Of a DNA stretch of 64,000 nucleotides, positions 7,856 to 15,873 are shown piece by piece. The first letter of the stretch is position 1; every line of letters begins with the position of its first letter. The position numbers were made by a program, and so were the translations under genes. The notes below the pieces were generated by a model. That model saw only the letters and a program-made list of their open reading frames with translations. It made no database searches and was not told the DNA's origin. Source of the stretch: Pseudomaricurvus sp033283175 (GTDB lineage: Bacteria > Pseudomonadota > Gammaproteobacteria > Pseudomonadales > Cellvibrionaceae); contig JAWMQM010000002.1 of NCBI GenBank assembly GCA_033283175.1, forward strand, positions 124,001 to 188,000, in the 5' to 3' direction.

Positions 7856-7944
7856 GCCCGGATGGTGAAATTGGTAGACACAGGGGACTTAAAATCCCCC
7901 GACTGGAAACAGTCGTGCCGGTTCGACCCCGGCTCCGGGCACCA
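7856..7944 (+). tRNA. tRNA-Leu (TAA)
   Basis: A class II tRNA of 89 bases including CCA (7942-7944). Acceptor arms GCCCGGA (7856-7862) and TCCGGGC (7934-7940) pair. The anticodon loop CTTAAAA has TAA at 7890-7892 between GGGGA and TCCCC. The long variable arm CGACTGGAAACAGTCG and the T-arm GCCGGTTCGACCCCGGC are clear. Confidence 0.97.
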
Positions 7945-8120
7945 TTCAATCTCAAGCTCTAACCCTGACAGCCCTTCAGCAAAAAATCACTGCTGCCAGC
8001 AGCTTGCTGTTTCTGAGTTGCAATCACCGCAGCCGTCAGCGCCGAGCACACACTCATTGCTAACCTGAGTGGGGAGTGTAACTCCGTCCCTTTATCGCTC
8101 CCGGCTTCCGGCTTTCACCA

Positions 8121-8573
8121 TCAGAGAACGATACCACTACCGCCAGCGGCTTCCGGCAAATCCCGGTACTTGGGCAGGTCGTCATTGATAGGCAGAACAC
8201 GTTCCTGATAGTGCACGTGAAATACAGGTTGGAATTCGAGGTCTTCAATAATCACACAGGGAACATCGATGAGACCCATTTGGGGATGACGTGTAAACAG
8301 GTGTCCGCCGCAGCTGCTGCACCAGACCCGGTCGCTGAGGATATCGCCACCGGTTTCGGATGAGTGTTTGTCGTAACTGGCAAGCTTGTCCTCACCCTTT
8401 ACAATTTCCAATGATCCGGGTTGCCATAAACTGAATGCACTGACAGGGCCGGCAGACCAGTGTCTGCAGGAGTCGCAGTGGCAGTAGGCCATCAACTCCG
8501 GTTTGCCGGTGAGGGTAAAAGAGACTGATCCACAAAAGCATCGGGCAGAATATTTGGGCGTTGTGTTATTCAT
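8121..8573 (-). CDS. GFA / CENP-V family zinc-binding protein
   Basis: A small protein of the GFA family (named after glutathione-dependent formaldehyde-activating enzyme). Many members have no known substrate. Zinc-binding cysteines are visible: CFCGSVSF near residue 11, CHCDSCRHW near 30 and WCSSCGGHLF near 85. The ATG at 8573 (MNNTTPKYSARCFCGS) gives 150 residues, the family length; the longer open frame upstream overlaps the nitrilase and is not needed. Its start overlaps the nitrilase stop by 8 bases, so the two are probably translated together. The pairing suggests the GFA protein handles a product or aldehyde from the same catabolic route, which is inference. Confidence 0.88.
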   Translation of the reverse strand: MNNTTPKYSARCFCGSVSFTLTGKPELMAYCHCDSCRHWSAGPVSAFSLWQPGSLEIVKGEDKLASYDKHSSETGGDILSDRVWCSSCGGHLFTRHPQMGLIDVPCVIIEDLEFQPVFHVHYQERVLPINDDLPKYRDLPEAAGGSGIVL

Positions 8574-9525
8574 GGCCTTGCTCCTTCTTACCTGTGAACT
8601 GGATGGAAGACTGCATCCGATTGTTGACCTGCAGGGTAAAGATGTCGGGACGGGAGTAATGCCCGGCGACATCGAGAGCGCGTCTGGCGGTTGCCACCTT
8701 TTCTGTGTCGATGTCGCAGTAAATAATGCCTTCCTCCCTGCGCAGTGGCCCGGCACTAATCTGGCCGCCGGGAGCAATCACCAGGGAGTCACCGGGATTG
8801 ATCCATTCATCCGGATCCTGGTAGAGGGTTTCCCGTTCCGGAAAATCATCGGGTATGTCGGTTGCGCGTAACAGATTGCCGCAACCAACAACATAGCAAC
8901 GGCCCTCCCGGGCAATATGCTGCAGGGTACCAATCCAGTCGTCGCCGCTGTCGTAAGTTGGCGCGATGTAAAGCTCCACGCCTTGGGCATAGAGTGCATA
9001 ACGAGCCAACGGCATAAAGTTTTCCCAGCAGATCAGGGCGCCGATGCGCCCCGCCGGGGTATCACTGACGGTCAATCCGCTGGCGTCACCGAACCCCCAT
9101 ACCATCCGTTCCGGATTCGTGGGCATCAGCTTGCGATGCACGTTAGTGACTCCGCTATCGGGGGTGATGGTGATGTAAGTGTTATACAGCGTGGAGCGAC
9201 TGAGCTTTGAGTCACGCTCATTGATACCGCAGACCACCGTTACCTGATGTTGCGTGGCCGCCTGACAGACTGGAGCCAGGTCATCCGAACTCAGATCCAC
9301 GGCGTTCTCCAGCAGGCGCTGGTAGAGCGCTTCGTTCACAGACCAGTCCGCCCCTGGCCTCAGACGCCACAACCAGGCCGGATAGCCGGGTATAAACGCT
9401 TCGGTGAAGACAACCAGGCTGGCACCGCTTTGGGCGGCCTCTGCGATGGAGGCCATGGCGAGGCCGATTGAGCCCTGCTTGTCCAGAAACTTCGATGCTC
9501 TTTGAACAATCGCAATCTTTTTCAT
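8566..9525 (-). CDS. Nitrilase (carbon-nitrogen hydrolase superfamily)
   Basis: Hydrolyses a nitrile to the acid and ammonia, or acts on an amide. The catalytic triad is Glu42 (FTEAFIPGYP), Lys132 (HRKLMPT) and Cys166 (ICWENFMP). The CWEN-type nucleophile context and the HRKL-PT segment are those of true nitrilases rather than amidases. The 319 residues are normal. It is the first gene of a two-gene unit with the GFA protein and is divergent from a LysR regulator 111 bases away, the usual arrangement for a substrate-induced catabolic unit. Substrate (aliphatic or arylaceto-) is not determined. Confidence 0.92.
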   Translation of the reverse strand: MKKIAIVQRASKFLDKQGSIGLAMASIAEAAQSGASLVVFTEAFIPGYPAWLWRLRPGADWSVNEALYQRLLENAVDLSSDDLAPVCQAATQHQVTVVCGINERDSKLSRSTLYNTYITITPDSGVTNVHRKLMPTNPERMVWGFGDASGLTVSDTPAGRIGALICWENFMPLARYALYAQGVELYIAPTYDSGDDWIGTLQHIAREGRCYVVGCGNLLRATDIPDDFPERETLYQDPDEWINPGDSLVIAPGGQISAGPLRREEGIIYCDIDTEKVATARRALDVAGHYSRPDIFTLQVNNRMQSSIQFTGKKEQGHE

Positions 9526-9564
9526 GGCTGCACCCCTCTGTGCCTTTCATAATCAGTATAGGTG

Positions 9565-9619
9565 TGCAAAATTGCATTGGTACTTCCTAAAAAAGCACAG
9601 TCAATGTGCATTTTTGCAC
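9565..9619. promoter_or_regulatory. Two LysR-operator-like dyads in the nitrilase/LysR divergent promoter
   Basis: TGCAA-aa-TTGCA at 9565-9576 and GTGCA-tttt-TGCAC at 9606-9619 share the TGCA half-sites. Their centres are about 42 bases apart, close to four helical turns. They fill the 111-base gap between the divergent genes. LysR-type regulators usually bind such paired dyads; binding here is inferred. Confidence 0.5.
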
Positions 9620-9636
9620 GCCGTGGAGCTGTATCC

Positions 9637-10521
9637 ATGAACTGGGACGATTTGAGGGTTTTTCTGGCTGTGGCACGCTGCGGATCTCTCAGTGGTGCCG
9701 GGCAGCAATTGGGGCTCCAGCACACCACCGTCTCACGACGGCTGAGGGCAATGGAGGCCGGTTTGGGTGTTCGCCTGCTGGAGCGTTGCCGGGGCGGTTA
9801 CGGGCTGACCACTGCCGGCGAAAGTCTCAAGGCGACAGCGGAGCGTGTGGAGAAGGAGATTCTGGGCTCTGAGGATGTGTTGCTGGGGCGGGATCGGCTG
9901 ATCGAGGGTCCCTTGCGCGTCACGGTGGTAAATCATATTGCCTACGCGTTGCTCATGCCGATGTTCGCAGGATTCAGTCAACGCTATCCGGAGGTGGAGT
10001 TACAGATACAGGCTTCCAACGCTTACATCAGCATGCCTCACCGGGAGGCAGATGTTGCCTTGCGTGTTATCCAGATGCCGGAAGAGTCCCTGATAGGTAA
10101 AAAGATCATGACCTTTGCTTCGGCCATATATGGCAGTCGTGAGTACCTGAGCAGGCTAAGGCAAAGTGGCGAGCCGCCAGACTGGTTGGGAACAGAGTGC
10201 TGTAATTTTCATCGCAACTGGACCAGATCCGTATGCCCGGATGGCAATCACCATTTCACCATCGATGATACCAATCTGGCCCATATGGCGATTAAACAGG
10301 GTGTGGGATTGTCGTTTCTTCCCTGTTTTATCGGTGATATGGACCCGGACCTGGAACGCTATGAAGAGCAGGACCCGGCAACCTATGGGCTGGACTTATG
10401 GATGCTCTTTCATGAGGACTTACGCCACACAATGAGGGTGCGGGTGTTTCGTGAGTATATGGTCGGGGAGATCGAGAAACAGCGCGACCTTCTGGAAGGT
10501 AGGGCGTACAGAAGTACCTGA
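9637..10521 (+). CDS. LysR family transcriptional regulator
   Basis: An N-terminal winged HTH (residues 1-60: WDDLRVFLAVARCGSLSGAG ... HTTVSRRLRAME) is followed by a periplasmic-binding-like effector domain. The frame opens at 9562, but the ATG at 9637 (MNWDDLRVF) gives the normal LysR N-terminus and 294 residues and leaves the operator-like dyads outside the gene. It is transcribed away from the nitrilase-GFA pair and so probably controls it in response to a nitrile-related effector (inference). It converges on the YeeE/YedE gene 67 bases downstream. Confidence 0.92.
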   Translation: MNWDDLRVFLAVARCGSLSGAGQQLGLQHTTVSRRLRAMEAGLGVRLLERCRGGYGLTTAGESLKATAERVEKEILGSEDVLLGRDRLIEGPLRVTVVNHIAYALLMPMFAGFSQRYPEVELQIQASNAYISMPHREADVALRVIQMPEESLIGKKIMTFASAIYGSREYLSRLRQSGEPPDWLGTECCNFHRNWTRSVCPDGNHHFTIDDTNLAHMAIKQGVGLSFLPCFIGDMDPDLERYEEQDPATYGLDLWMLFHEDLRHTMRVRVFREYMVGEIEKQRDLLEGRAYRST

Positions 10522-10588
10522 GATGTTGGGACTTGCGCTCAGGCGAATCCATTCTGCCTGCGCCTCTATTGTATCTGTCAGTCCCCAA

Positions 10589-11017
10589 TCAGGTGCTGCG
10601 TCGCTCTTCCTGCACTCCATGCAGCAGTGCTCCCACAAAAATTCCCGCGAGTGCGATCAGCAGGTCTGTGTTACCTGCGCCCAATCCGGCCAGCGCTGGT
10701 CCGGGGCAGACACCACAGATACCCCAACCAATACCAAACAGGGCTCCGCCAATCAGGCTGCGACGATCCGCCTTGAATGGTCGGGTTTCAAACAGTTCGC
10801 CCAGCAGTGAACGCTGGCGCAATCGTGGCAGCAACTGGAAGACCAGCAGGTTCAAGCCGGTGGCGGCTCCCAGTACAAATAGCAGCCCCAGATCGTCAAA
10901 GGTCAGGAAGGAGAGCACCACTTCCGGTCGAATCATGGTGGCCCAGGACAGGCCGAAGCCAAATAGCGCACCGGCAACCAGTGTCGCCGCGAAGGAGAGG
11001 GTGTTTTTCATGATCAA
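10589..11017 (-). CDS. YeeE/YedE-type (DUF6691, PmpB-like) membrane protein, second half-transporter
   Basis: A 142-residue inner-membrane protein with about four hydrophobic segments and the motif GICGVCPGPALAG, which holds the conserved Cys of YeeE/YedE sulfur-compound channels. In E. coli-type proteins such as TsuA (YeeE), thiosulfate uptake uses one long protein. Here the two halves are separate genes, as in the PmpA/PmpB pairs. Its ATG overlaps the upstream gene's stop by 4 bases, so the halves are probably made together and assemble as one channel. Transport of thiosulfate or another sulfur compound is family knowledge, not shown here. Confidence 0.85.
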   Translation of the reverse strand: MIMKNTLSFAATLVAGALFGFGLSWATMIRPEVVLSFLTFDDLGLLFVLGAATGLNLLVFQLLPRLRQRSLLGELFETRPFKADRRSLIGGALFGIGWGICGVCPGPALAGLGAGNTDLLIALAGIFVGALLHGVQEERRST

Positions 11018-11481
11018 ACTCCCCAGCCCAGCGATTTAAAGAGCCAGGCGGTAGCTATGCCGGTCGCCATAAAGGTCATTACCACACTGATGGAGCCAAT
11101 ATTCAGGGAGGCCATACCGCAGATGCCGTGGCCGGAGGTGCAGCCTCCACCCAGGCGGGCACCATAACCGATAAACACTCCGCCCAGGGCCAGTTTCCAT
11201 GCCGGCATCGCACTGGCTTCCTGGGGCAGGCCCATGCCCAGGTAGATGAGTCCCCCCAACACAAACCCGGCGGCGTAAACCAGGCGCCAGTTGCGGCTCT
11301 GCAGCAATGCCGGTTGCTGGAAAAATGGGGTTTTGATCAGCCATGACCAGCTGGCACTGAAAAAGGTGGAAGCACCACCCTGGCGGCCGGTCACGATGAA
11401 CAGCAGGGCCACGCCCAGCCCGATAAGCAGTCCGCCTGTCAGATAATGGCTGATTCCGTGGGGGAAGAGGGTCTCTATCAC
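11014..11481 (-). CDS. YeeE/YedE-type (PmpA-like) membrane protein, first half-transporter
   Basis: A 155-residue inner-membrane protein with about four or five hydrophobic segments and the hallmark GGGCTSGHGICG motif around residues 115-127, whose Cys residues line the substrate path in the family. It is the first gene of the pair and overlaps the next by ATGA. No rhodanese, sulfurtransferase or ArsR-type regulator, which often accompany such pairs, is adjacent, so the substrate remains open. Confidence 0.87.
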   Translation of the reverse strand: MIETLFPHGISHYLTGGLLIGLGVALLFIVTGRQGGASTFFSASWSWLIKTPFFQQPALLQSRNWRLVYAAGFVLGGLIYLGMGLPQEASAMPAWKLALGGVFIGYGARLGGGCTSGHGICGMASLNIGSISVVMTFMATGIATAWLFKSLGWGV

Positions 11482-11665
11482 TGTGTGTAACTACCTTGGC
11501 GTTTTGCGGGGGCGGGATTATCGCACTTGCGGGTAGTGGGTAAAAGCCGGGCTATTCAGGTGGATGGTAATTCAGGGCCTGAGGGAAACGATGTGCAAAA
11601 GGTGTGTCGGCATGGAGCCCGGCTGCCATACTGTGAAGGCATTGCCGGGCTCAGTTTGGCGAGCT

Positions 11666-12766
11666 TTACTGGAACGCTTTTTTGAGGGTTTTCATGTTCA
11701 AATTAGCGGGCTCTTGGTACCGGCAAGCCTTGCCCCCTGTGGCCGGCTGTCCGGTGGGGACATAGTTGGCAGGACAGCTGTAGCACACACCGTTTTGCGC
11801 AAACTGAGTGGTTGGGCAGGCGATAATGGCGTCCCCTCGCCGGGTGGCAGGAGCGGTTTTCACTGAGCCGGTGTCCTTGACGCAGGCATCAGCTTGGGTA
11901 ACTGCCGCTGCGGAGCGGTTATAGCCCTTGGGACACTTCCAGTATTCGCCGCCTTTTCTGGGGTCTACAAATGCACCGGCCGGCTTGGGGTTATTGACCT
12001 TGCCCAGGAATTTGGCCGCTGCAAGCTTTTCACCAATGATTTTCTCGGTGGCACAGGCTTTATCGCTGGTCACACTGTGCGCGGTACGGCGAGGGCGGCT
12101 ATCCGGGCATTTCCACCATTCGCCACCTTTGCGGGGGTCCTTGAAGGCGCTTTTGGAAGGCTTGTCGGTGGTAGTTTTACCCAGGTATTCAGCCTTGGCC
12201 TTCAATGTCCGCTGGATGCAGGCATCGTTGGCCGAAATCAGGATGTTGGCAGAGCGATCAAAGTTGGTGGGGCAGGAGTAACAGGTATCACCAATCTTGT
12301 CCCTGAACGCTGCTTCGAGCGTGGCTGTAGCCGGGTATTTCTTATGGCACTCGGTGCCGAGTTTCTGGTGTTTGGTGGCTTTGGTGTACTCCGTACAGTC
12401 CGCGTCAGATCCGCCAAGAGCGCCGTAGTCAGTGTCTGCCTTGCCGGGCATCCTGCAAGGCTTTTCACCCTTGATGTTGATGGATTTCCATTCTGTATCA
12501 GTTGCTTCAGCCTTACCTTCCACATTCACAGTAGCTGTATCGCTGTCAGGGGGCGTGTCGGTTTGCTCTTCGGCTTTCTTTTTCCGGTATTCGCAGACAG
12601 TGTTCCCCTCCGGGCATTCGTCGTTGTTGGTCTCAGTTTCCTGAGGCGGGATGTAGATGACGGAATCCTGCACCACCTGTTGCTGGGCAAACGCTGTGTA
12701 CGTAAGGGACATCAGAAGGCCGATAGCGGCCAACCTCGGCAGCATTGATAGTTTCCAGTTAATCAT
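11666..12766 (-). CDS. Secreted Cys-rich repeat protein, function unknown
   Basis: I do not recognise a named family. A signal peptide is clear (MLPRLAAIGLLMSLTYTAFA, cleavage near residue 27). The mature part has about four cysteine-containing repeats at about 160-183, 208-239, 266-295 and 328-355. Each has the pattern (W/S)-CP-x(3-7)-R/P followed by a Cys about 15-20 residues later. Two of them start with a DPRKGGE(W/Y)WKCP unit. The even Cys pattern suggests disulfides in the periplasm or outside the cell. It lies 213 bases downstream of the tachylectin-like exoprotein gene on the same strand and may be co-expressed with it. A plus-strand ORF over the same bases is a shadow. Confidence 0.75.
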   Translation of the reverse strand: MINWKLSMLPRLAAIGLLMSLTYTAFAQQQVVQDSVIYIPPQETETNNDECPEGNTVCEYRKKKAEEQTDTPPDSDTATVNVEGKAEATDTEWKSINIKGEKPCRMPGKADTDYGALGGSDADCTEYTKATKHQKLGTECHKKYPATATLEAAFRDKIGDTCYSCPTNFDRSANILISANDACIQRTLKAKAEYLGKTTTDKPSKSAFKDPRKGGEWWKCPDSRPRRTAHSVTSDKACATEKIIGEKLAAAKFLGKVNNPKPAGAFVDPRKGGEYWKCPKGYNRSAAAVTQADACVKDTGSVKTAPATRRGDAIIACPTTQFAQNGVCYSCPANYVPTGQPATGGKACRYQEPANLNMKTLKKAFQ

Positions 12767-12979
12767 TTTGTTATTCCTTTGATAGGTTGCTGTTATTAAG
12801 TGCTTCTGTGAGCCGTCTGCCTGCTGGCCTGAACGCCACCGTGTTGCATCATGTTCTGGATTTATTGATCTCTACCATTCCCATCCAGACATTAACAGTC
12901 TGGCAGTCTATTGCTGAATCCGGCATTAACCAATGGCGTGTATTCAGCGTGAAGATTTCCATGCCCATGACGAATGGGC

Positions 12980-15514
12980 TTATTCAACGGCGCACAGTAC
13001 TTTGCGGCCACTGGCGCATCCGCTGTCCCCGAAGCTTTTGTACTTCAAGCCACGCTTGGTGCAGTCGGCAACTTCGCCTTCACAAAAGGGCGCTGTGCCG
13101 ATCCAGGTCTCATACTTGGGTAAAGCCCCTCGGGATACAGGATCCTTGCTCAGGGCTGTCAGGCTCAACACCATCCCCGTGCCATTGGGGTTGGTAATGC
13201 TTTTCCTGAACTGGACCATGGACAGGGGCTTTTGTGAATCATTGATAAGCTGATAGAGGTCCGTCTGCGCATCAATATTGCCGAATACCCTGGCACCTTC
13301 CGTAGTGGCAATAGTCGCCGCCAGGGCGAGAATATTGATGGGGCCGGCGACCATGCTGGCTGTGGAGGCGACGGTGGAGGCTGCGCCAAAGGCAGTGGCG
13401 GTTGATGCAACACCGGAGACCACGGCGCTGGCGCCGGATACAATTGATATGGAGCCGGTGGCAATGCCAGCTGCATTATTGGTGTCGGAACCATCGATCA
13501 CCTGCAGGATACCTGTGGCAACGCCGGCAACCCCGCCAGCAACCCCGGCGACGCTACCGACTTTGCCGGTCACCGAAGCGAGCTTGCTGCCGGTTGTAGC
13601 CGCATTGCTGACCAAGGTCGCGCTACTGCCAATAATGGTGGTCGAACCGGAAACGATAGTAAGTCCCAAGGCAGCCTTCTCCTTATCTGTAAGCTTTCTC
13701 AGGTCGTCGTTGTTGGCAGTATGAATTGATATGGCGGCGTTAGCGATTTGCAATCCTCCCTCCAGTACCGATGCTGCTGCCAGCGCTGAGCTGACTTTCT
13801 GGCTTGTTACCGATGATTCTTCAGTTGTAACCGTAATCTTCGGTGAAGTGTCTTTCACCAGAATTTCCACAACATTTCTCGTACTGCCGTCGGCGGTAAT
13901 TGAAAATACCTGTTTAACGACACTTGTTGCCGCGACCAGCTGCTTTAACTCGGCAGGGGGGATGTCTTCAATTTTCTTTGGGTTCTCCAGCATCTTAAGG
14001 CCGGTGTCTATCAGCAATCCCAATGCAGCGGTTTGTGATAGTGATGCCATATCGGTACGGTTGGCGGTATCGTTTATATAGTTGGTGCCCGCCAATTCCA
14101 TGATCTTTTGAACGGCTTTTACGGAAAGGGTAGGGCCGCCTTGGAGCAGGGTGGCATACTTGCTGCTGGTTGAGCAGCCGTTCTGATAAGGGTCGTAAGG
14201 GCATGGATTGTTCATGGCTTTGGCATAGCCATATTTCAGGTGCCAGGCGTAGGATGCCCTGATGCTCTCCTGACGCATTTTCATAAGCGTCATGAGGTTG
14301 TTTTCAGCGACGGTCCAGCTTTTCGATGTGTCGGCCAGTGTCATGATTTTCTGAACCAGTAACACTTTCAGCGCAGCCAGTTTCAATTGTTTGCAATAGG
14401 CCGCAGTGCATCCCTTGGTCTGGGTGTTGTTAAGAGCGATCAACTCTTCAATAACGGCGACATAGGGGGCGGCATTTTGTTTGTAACCGTATCCTGCCAG
14501 CAGGAAATCGGTAACTTCTTTCGTGTTGTCGGGGTTGGGAAGTTCATCTGCGCTGTTAAGACTAATGACGAGAGAACCAGAAGGTTGCGAAGTTAATACG
14601 CGGTTGGCAGTTGTCGTTTGAGTGGTGAGTGTGGAAGAGATTGTTGCTGTATTGGAGGGTAACAGGATTGCCGTATTGGTTGTGGAAATATTGGATAATT
14701 CCACGCCGGTGGATGCAACGAAGGGATTATTGAGCCAGCCTGTACCCACCACTTTGGCGGTGTCCCATTTCGCAGTGCCGTCCTGGTAGCCGATATGACG
14801 ATTCCAGACCAGTTCCCCATTTTGCCTGATCGCCAATATGACTCCCTGGGGGGCAGCGAAAATATGTGTGTACTGTTGCCAGCCGGTGGCGACCTTCTGT
14901 TTTTTCCAGCGCACTGTGCCATCAGAACGCCCCAGGTGTTTGTACCACCACAATGTGCCATCGTTTCCAATAGCGTAAATGGCCCCGTCTGATCCACCGA
15001 AGACATGCTTAAATCCCCAGCCGGTTCCAACCACCTTGCCCGGGCTTTTCCATGAGGGAGTGCCGTCTCTCCGGCCGGTATGCTGATACCACACCAGCTC
15101 GTTCCGGGCATTAATCGCATAGATAACCCCGTTTTCAGCGGCGAAGACGGTTTTGAAATGCCAGCCGGAGCCAATCTTTTTTGGACCAGTCCATTGTTTG
15201 GTCCGGGCTTGTTGGCCGTCATGGCGGTACCAGTAAAGGACTCCGCCATTGTCTATGGCGTAAACATAGCCGCCGGCAGCGGTAAATATTGTTCTGTATT
15301 TGTTCCAGCCTGCACCTACTTCTTCTGTTTTAGCCCAGCTTTTGTCTCCGTTTTCCATGCCGTTAAACTGATACGCCAGTAGCCTGCCATCATTGAGGCT
15401 GCGATAAATAACTCTGTCGTCAGTTCCGGCCTGCGTTGAAAAAGATGCCAAAAGGATGGCAGCTGCGCCAATGATGTTCTGCAGTTCAGTTAATTTCCTT
15501 GTCCACGATGCCAT
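12980..15514 (-). CDS. Secreted protein with five-bladed tachylectin-2-like propeller and hydrophobic pore-former-like region
   Basis: A signal peptide (AAAILLASFSTQA) is followed at residues about 33-265 by five repeats of about 47 residues. Each has the pattern (V/A)IYAI-x-NG-x-L-x-WY-x-H-x-G ... W-x(4-6)-V-G-x-GW, the pattern of tachylectin-2, a five-bladed GlcNAc-binding lectin. Residues about 300-570 are helical and lack a recognised family. Residues about 580-745 are a long Gly/Ala/Ser/Val-rich hydrophobic stretch (GLTIVSGSTTIIGSSATLVS, GSVAGVAGGVAGVATGI), resembling membrane-inserting regions of pore-forming toxins. A short C-terminal domain has four cysteines. The layout suggests a lectin-targeted membrane-active exoprotein; toxicity is inference. 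Confidence 0.85.
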   Translation of the reverse strand: MASWTRKLTELQNIIGAAAILLASFSTQAGTDDRVIYRSLNDGRLLAYQFNGMENGDKSWAKTEEVGAGWNKYRTIFTAAGGYVYAIDNGGVLYWYRHDGQQARTKQWTGPKKIGSGWHFKTVFAAENGVIYAINARNELVWYQHTGRRDGTPSWKSPGKVVGTGWGFKHVFGGSDGAIYAIGNDGTLWWYKHLGRSDGTVRWKKQKVATGWQQYTHIFAAPQGVILAIRQNGELVWNRHIGYQDGTAKWDTAKVVGTGWLNNPFVASTGVELSNISTTNTAILLPSNTATISSTLTTQTTTANRVLTSQPSGSLVISLNSADELPNPDNTKEVTDFLLAGYGYKQNAAPYVAVIEELIALNNTQTKGCTAAYCKQLKLAALKVLLVQKIMTLADTSKSWTVAENNLMTLMKMRQESIRASYAWHLKYGYAKAMNNPCPYDPYQNGCSTSSKYATLLQGGPTLSVKAVQKIMELAGTNYINDTANRTDMASLSQTAALGLLIDTGLKMLENPKKIEDIPPAELKQLVAATSVVKQVFSITADGSTRNVVEILVKDTSPKITVTTEESSVTSQKVSSALAAASVLEGGLQIANAAISIHTANNDDLRKLTDKEKAALGLTIVSGSTTIIGSSATLVSNAATTGSKLASVTGKVGSVAGVAGGVAGVATGILQVIDGSDTNNAAGIATGSISIVSGASAVVSGVASTATAFGAASTVASTASMVAGPINILALAATIATTEGARVFGNIDAQTDLYQLINDSQKPLSMVQFRKSITNPNGTGMVLSLTALSKDPVSRGALPKYETWIGTAPFCEGEVADCTKRGLKYKSFGDSGCASGRKVLCAVE

Positions 15515-15873
15515 CGTCAGGGACCTCCATGTTACAAGTGCCTGTTATTTTTGGGGGGCTCGCAGACGATGAGCCGGGGGAACAAAAATAAATAGTAGTT
15601 TTGAATGAATTCAATGCCAAATAAATCTGTTGTTTTTATGCTGTATGTGACTAATTTCACTGGATAGCCCATTAGCGAGCGGTTGTTCAGCAGCGCTTGC
15701 CGCCCTCCATTTGAAAAATGCTCTACCAGGGCGCATTCCGTGGTTCCTTACTCACAGGTGTTGGAATGCCATTGCTTGGTGTACTATCCGAAAGTCCAAA
15801 TTTGATCATTTGCACGACAGGCAAGAGCTATTACAAGCAAGAGCTATTAAAGGATTCGACTGAAGGAGCAACC
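15515..15873. other. Divergent intergenic region with a direct repeat
   Basis: A 359-base AT-rich spacer between the divergent lectin-like gene and the DUF4384 lipoprotein gene, so it should hold both promoters. A perfect 13-bp direct repeat (GCAAGAGCTATTA) occurs at 15821-15833 and 15837-15849, one and a half helical turns apart, shortly before the lipoprotein ribosome binding site. An open frame starts at 15718 but I see no coding character before 15874. Confidence 0.55.

Noticed and set aside
11894..12748. 284-codon plus-strand open frame
   Set aside because: It lies opposite the Cys-repeat protein gene. The minus-strand frame has a signal peptide and internal repeats; this one has neither.
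15718..15873. Upstream extension of the DUF4384 lipoprotein
   Set aside because: The ATG at 15874 has a strong ribosome site and starts a proper lipoprotein signal; the extension would bury that signal.
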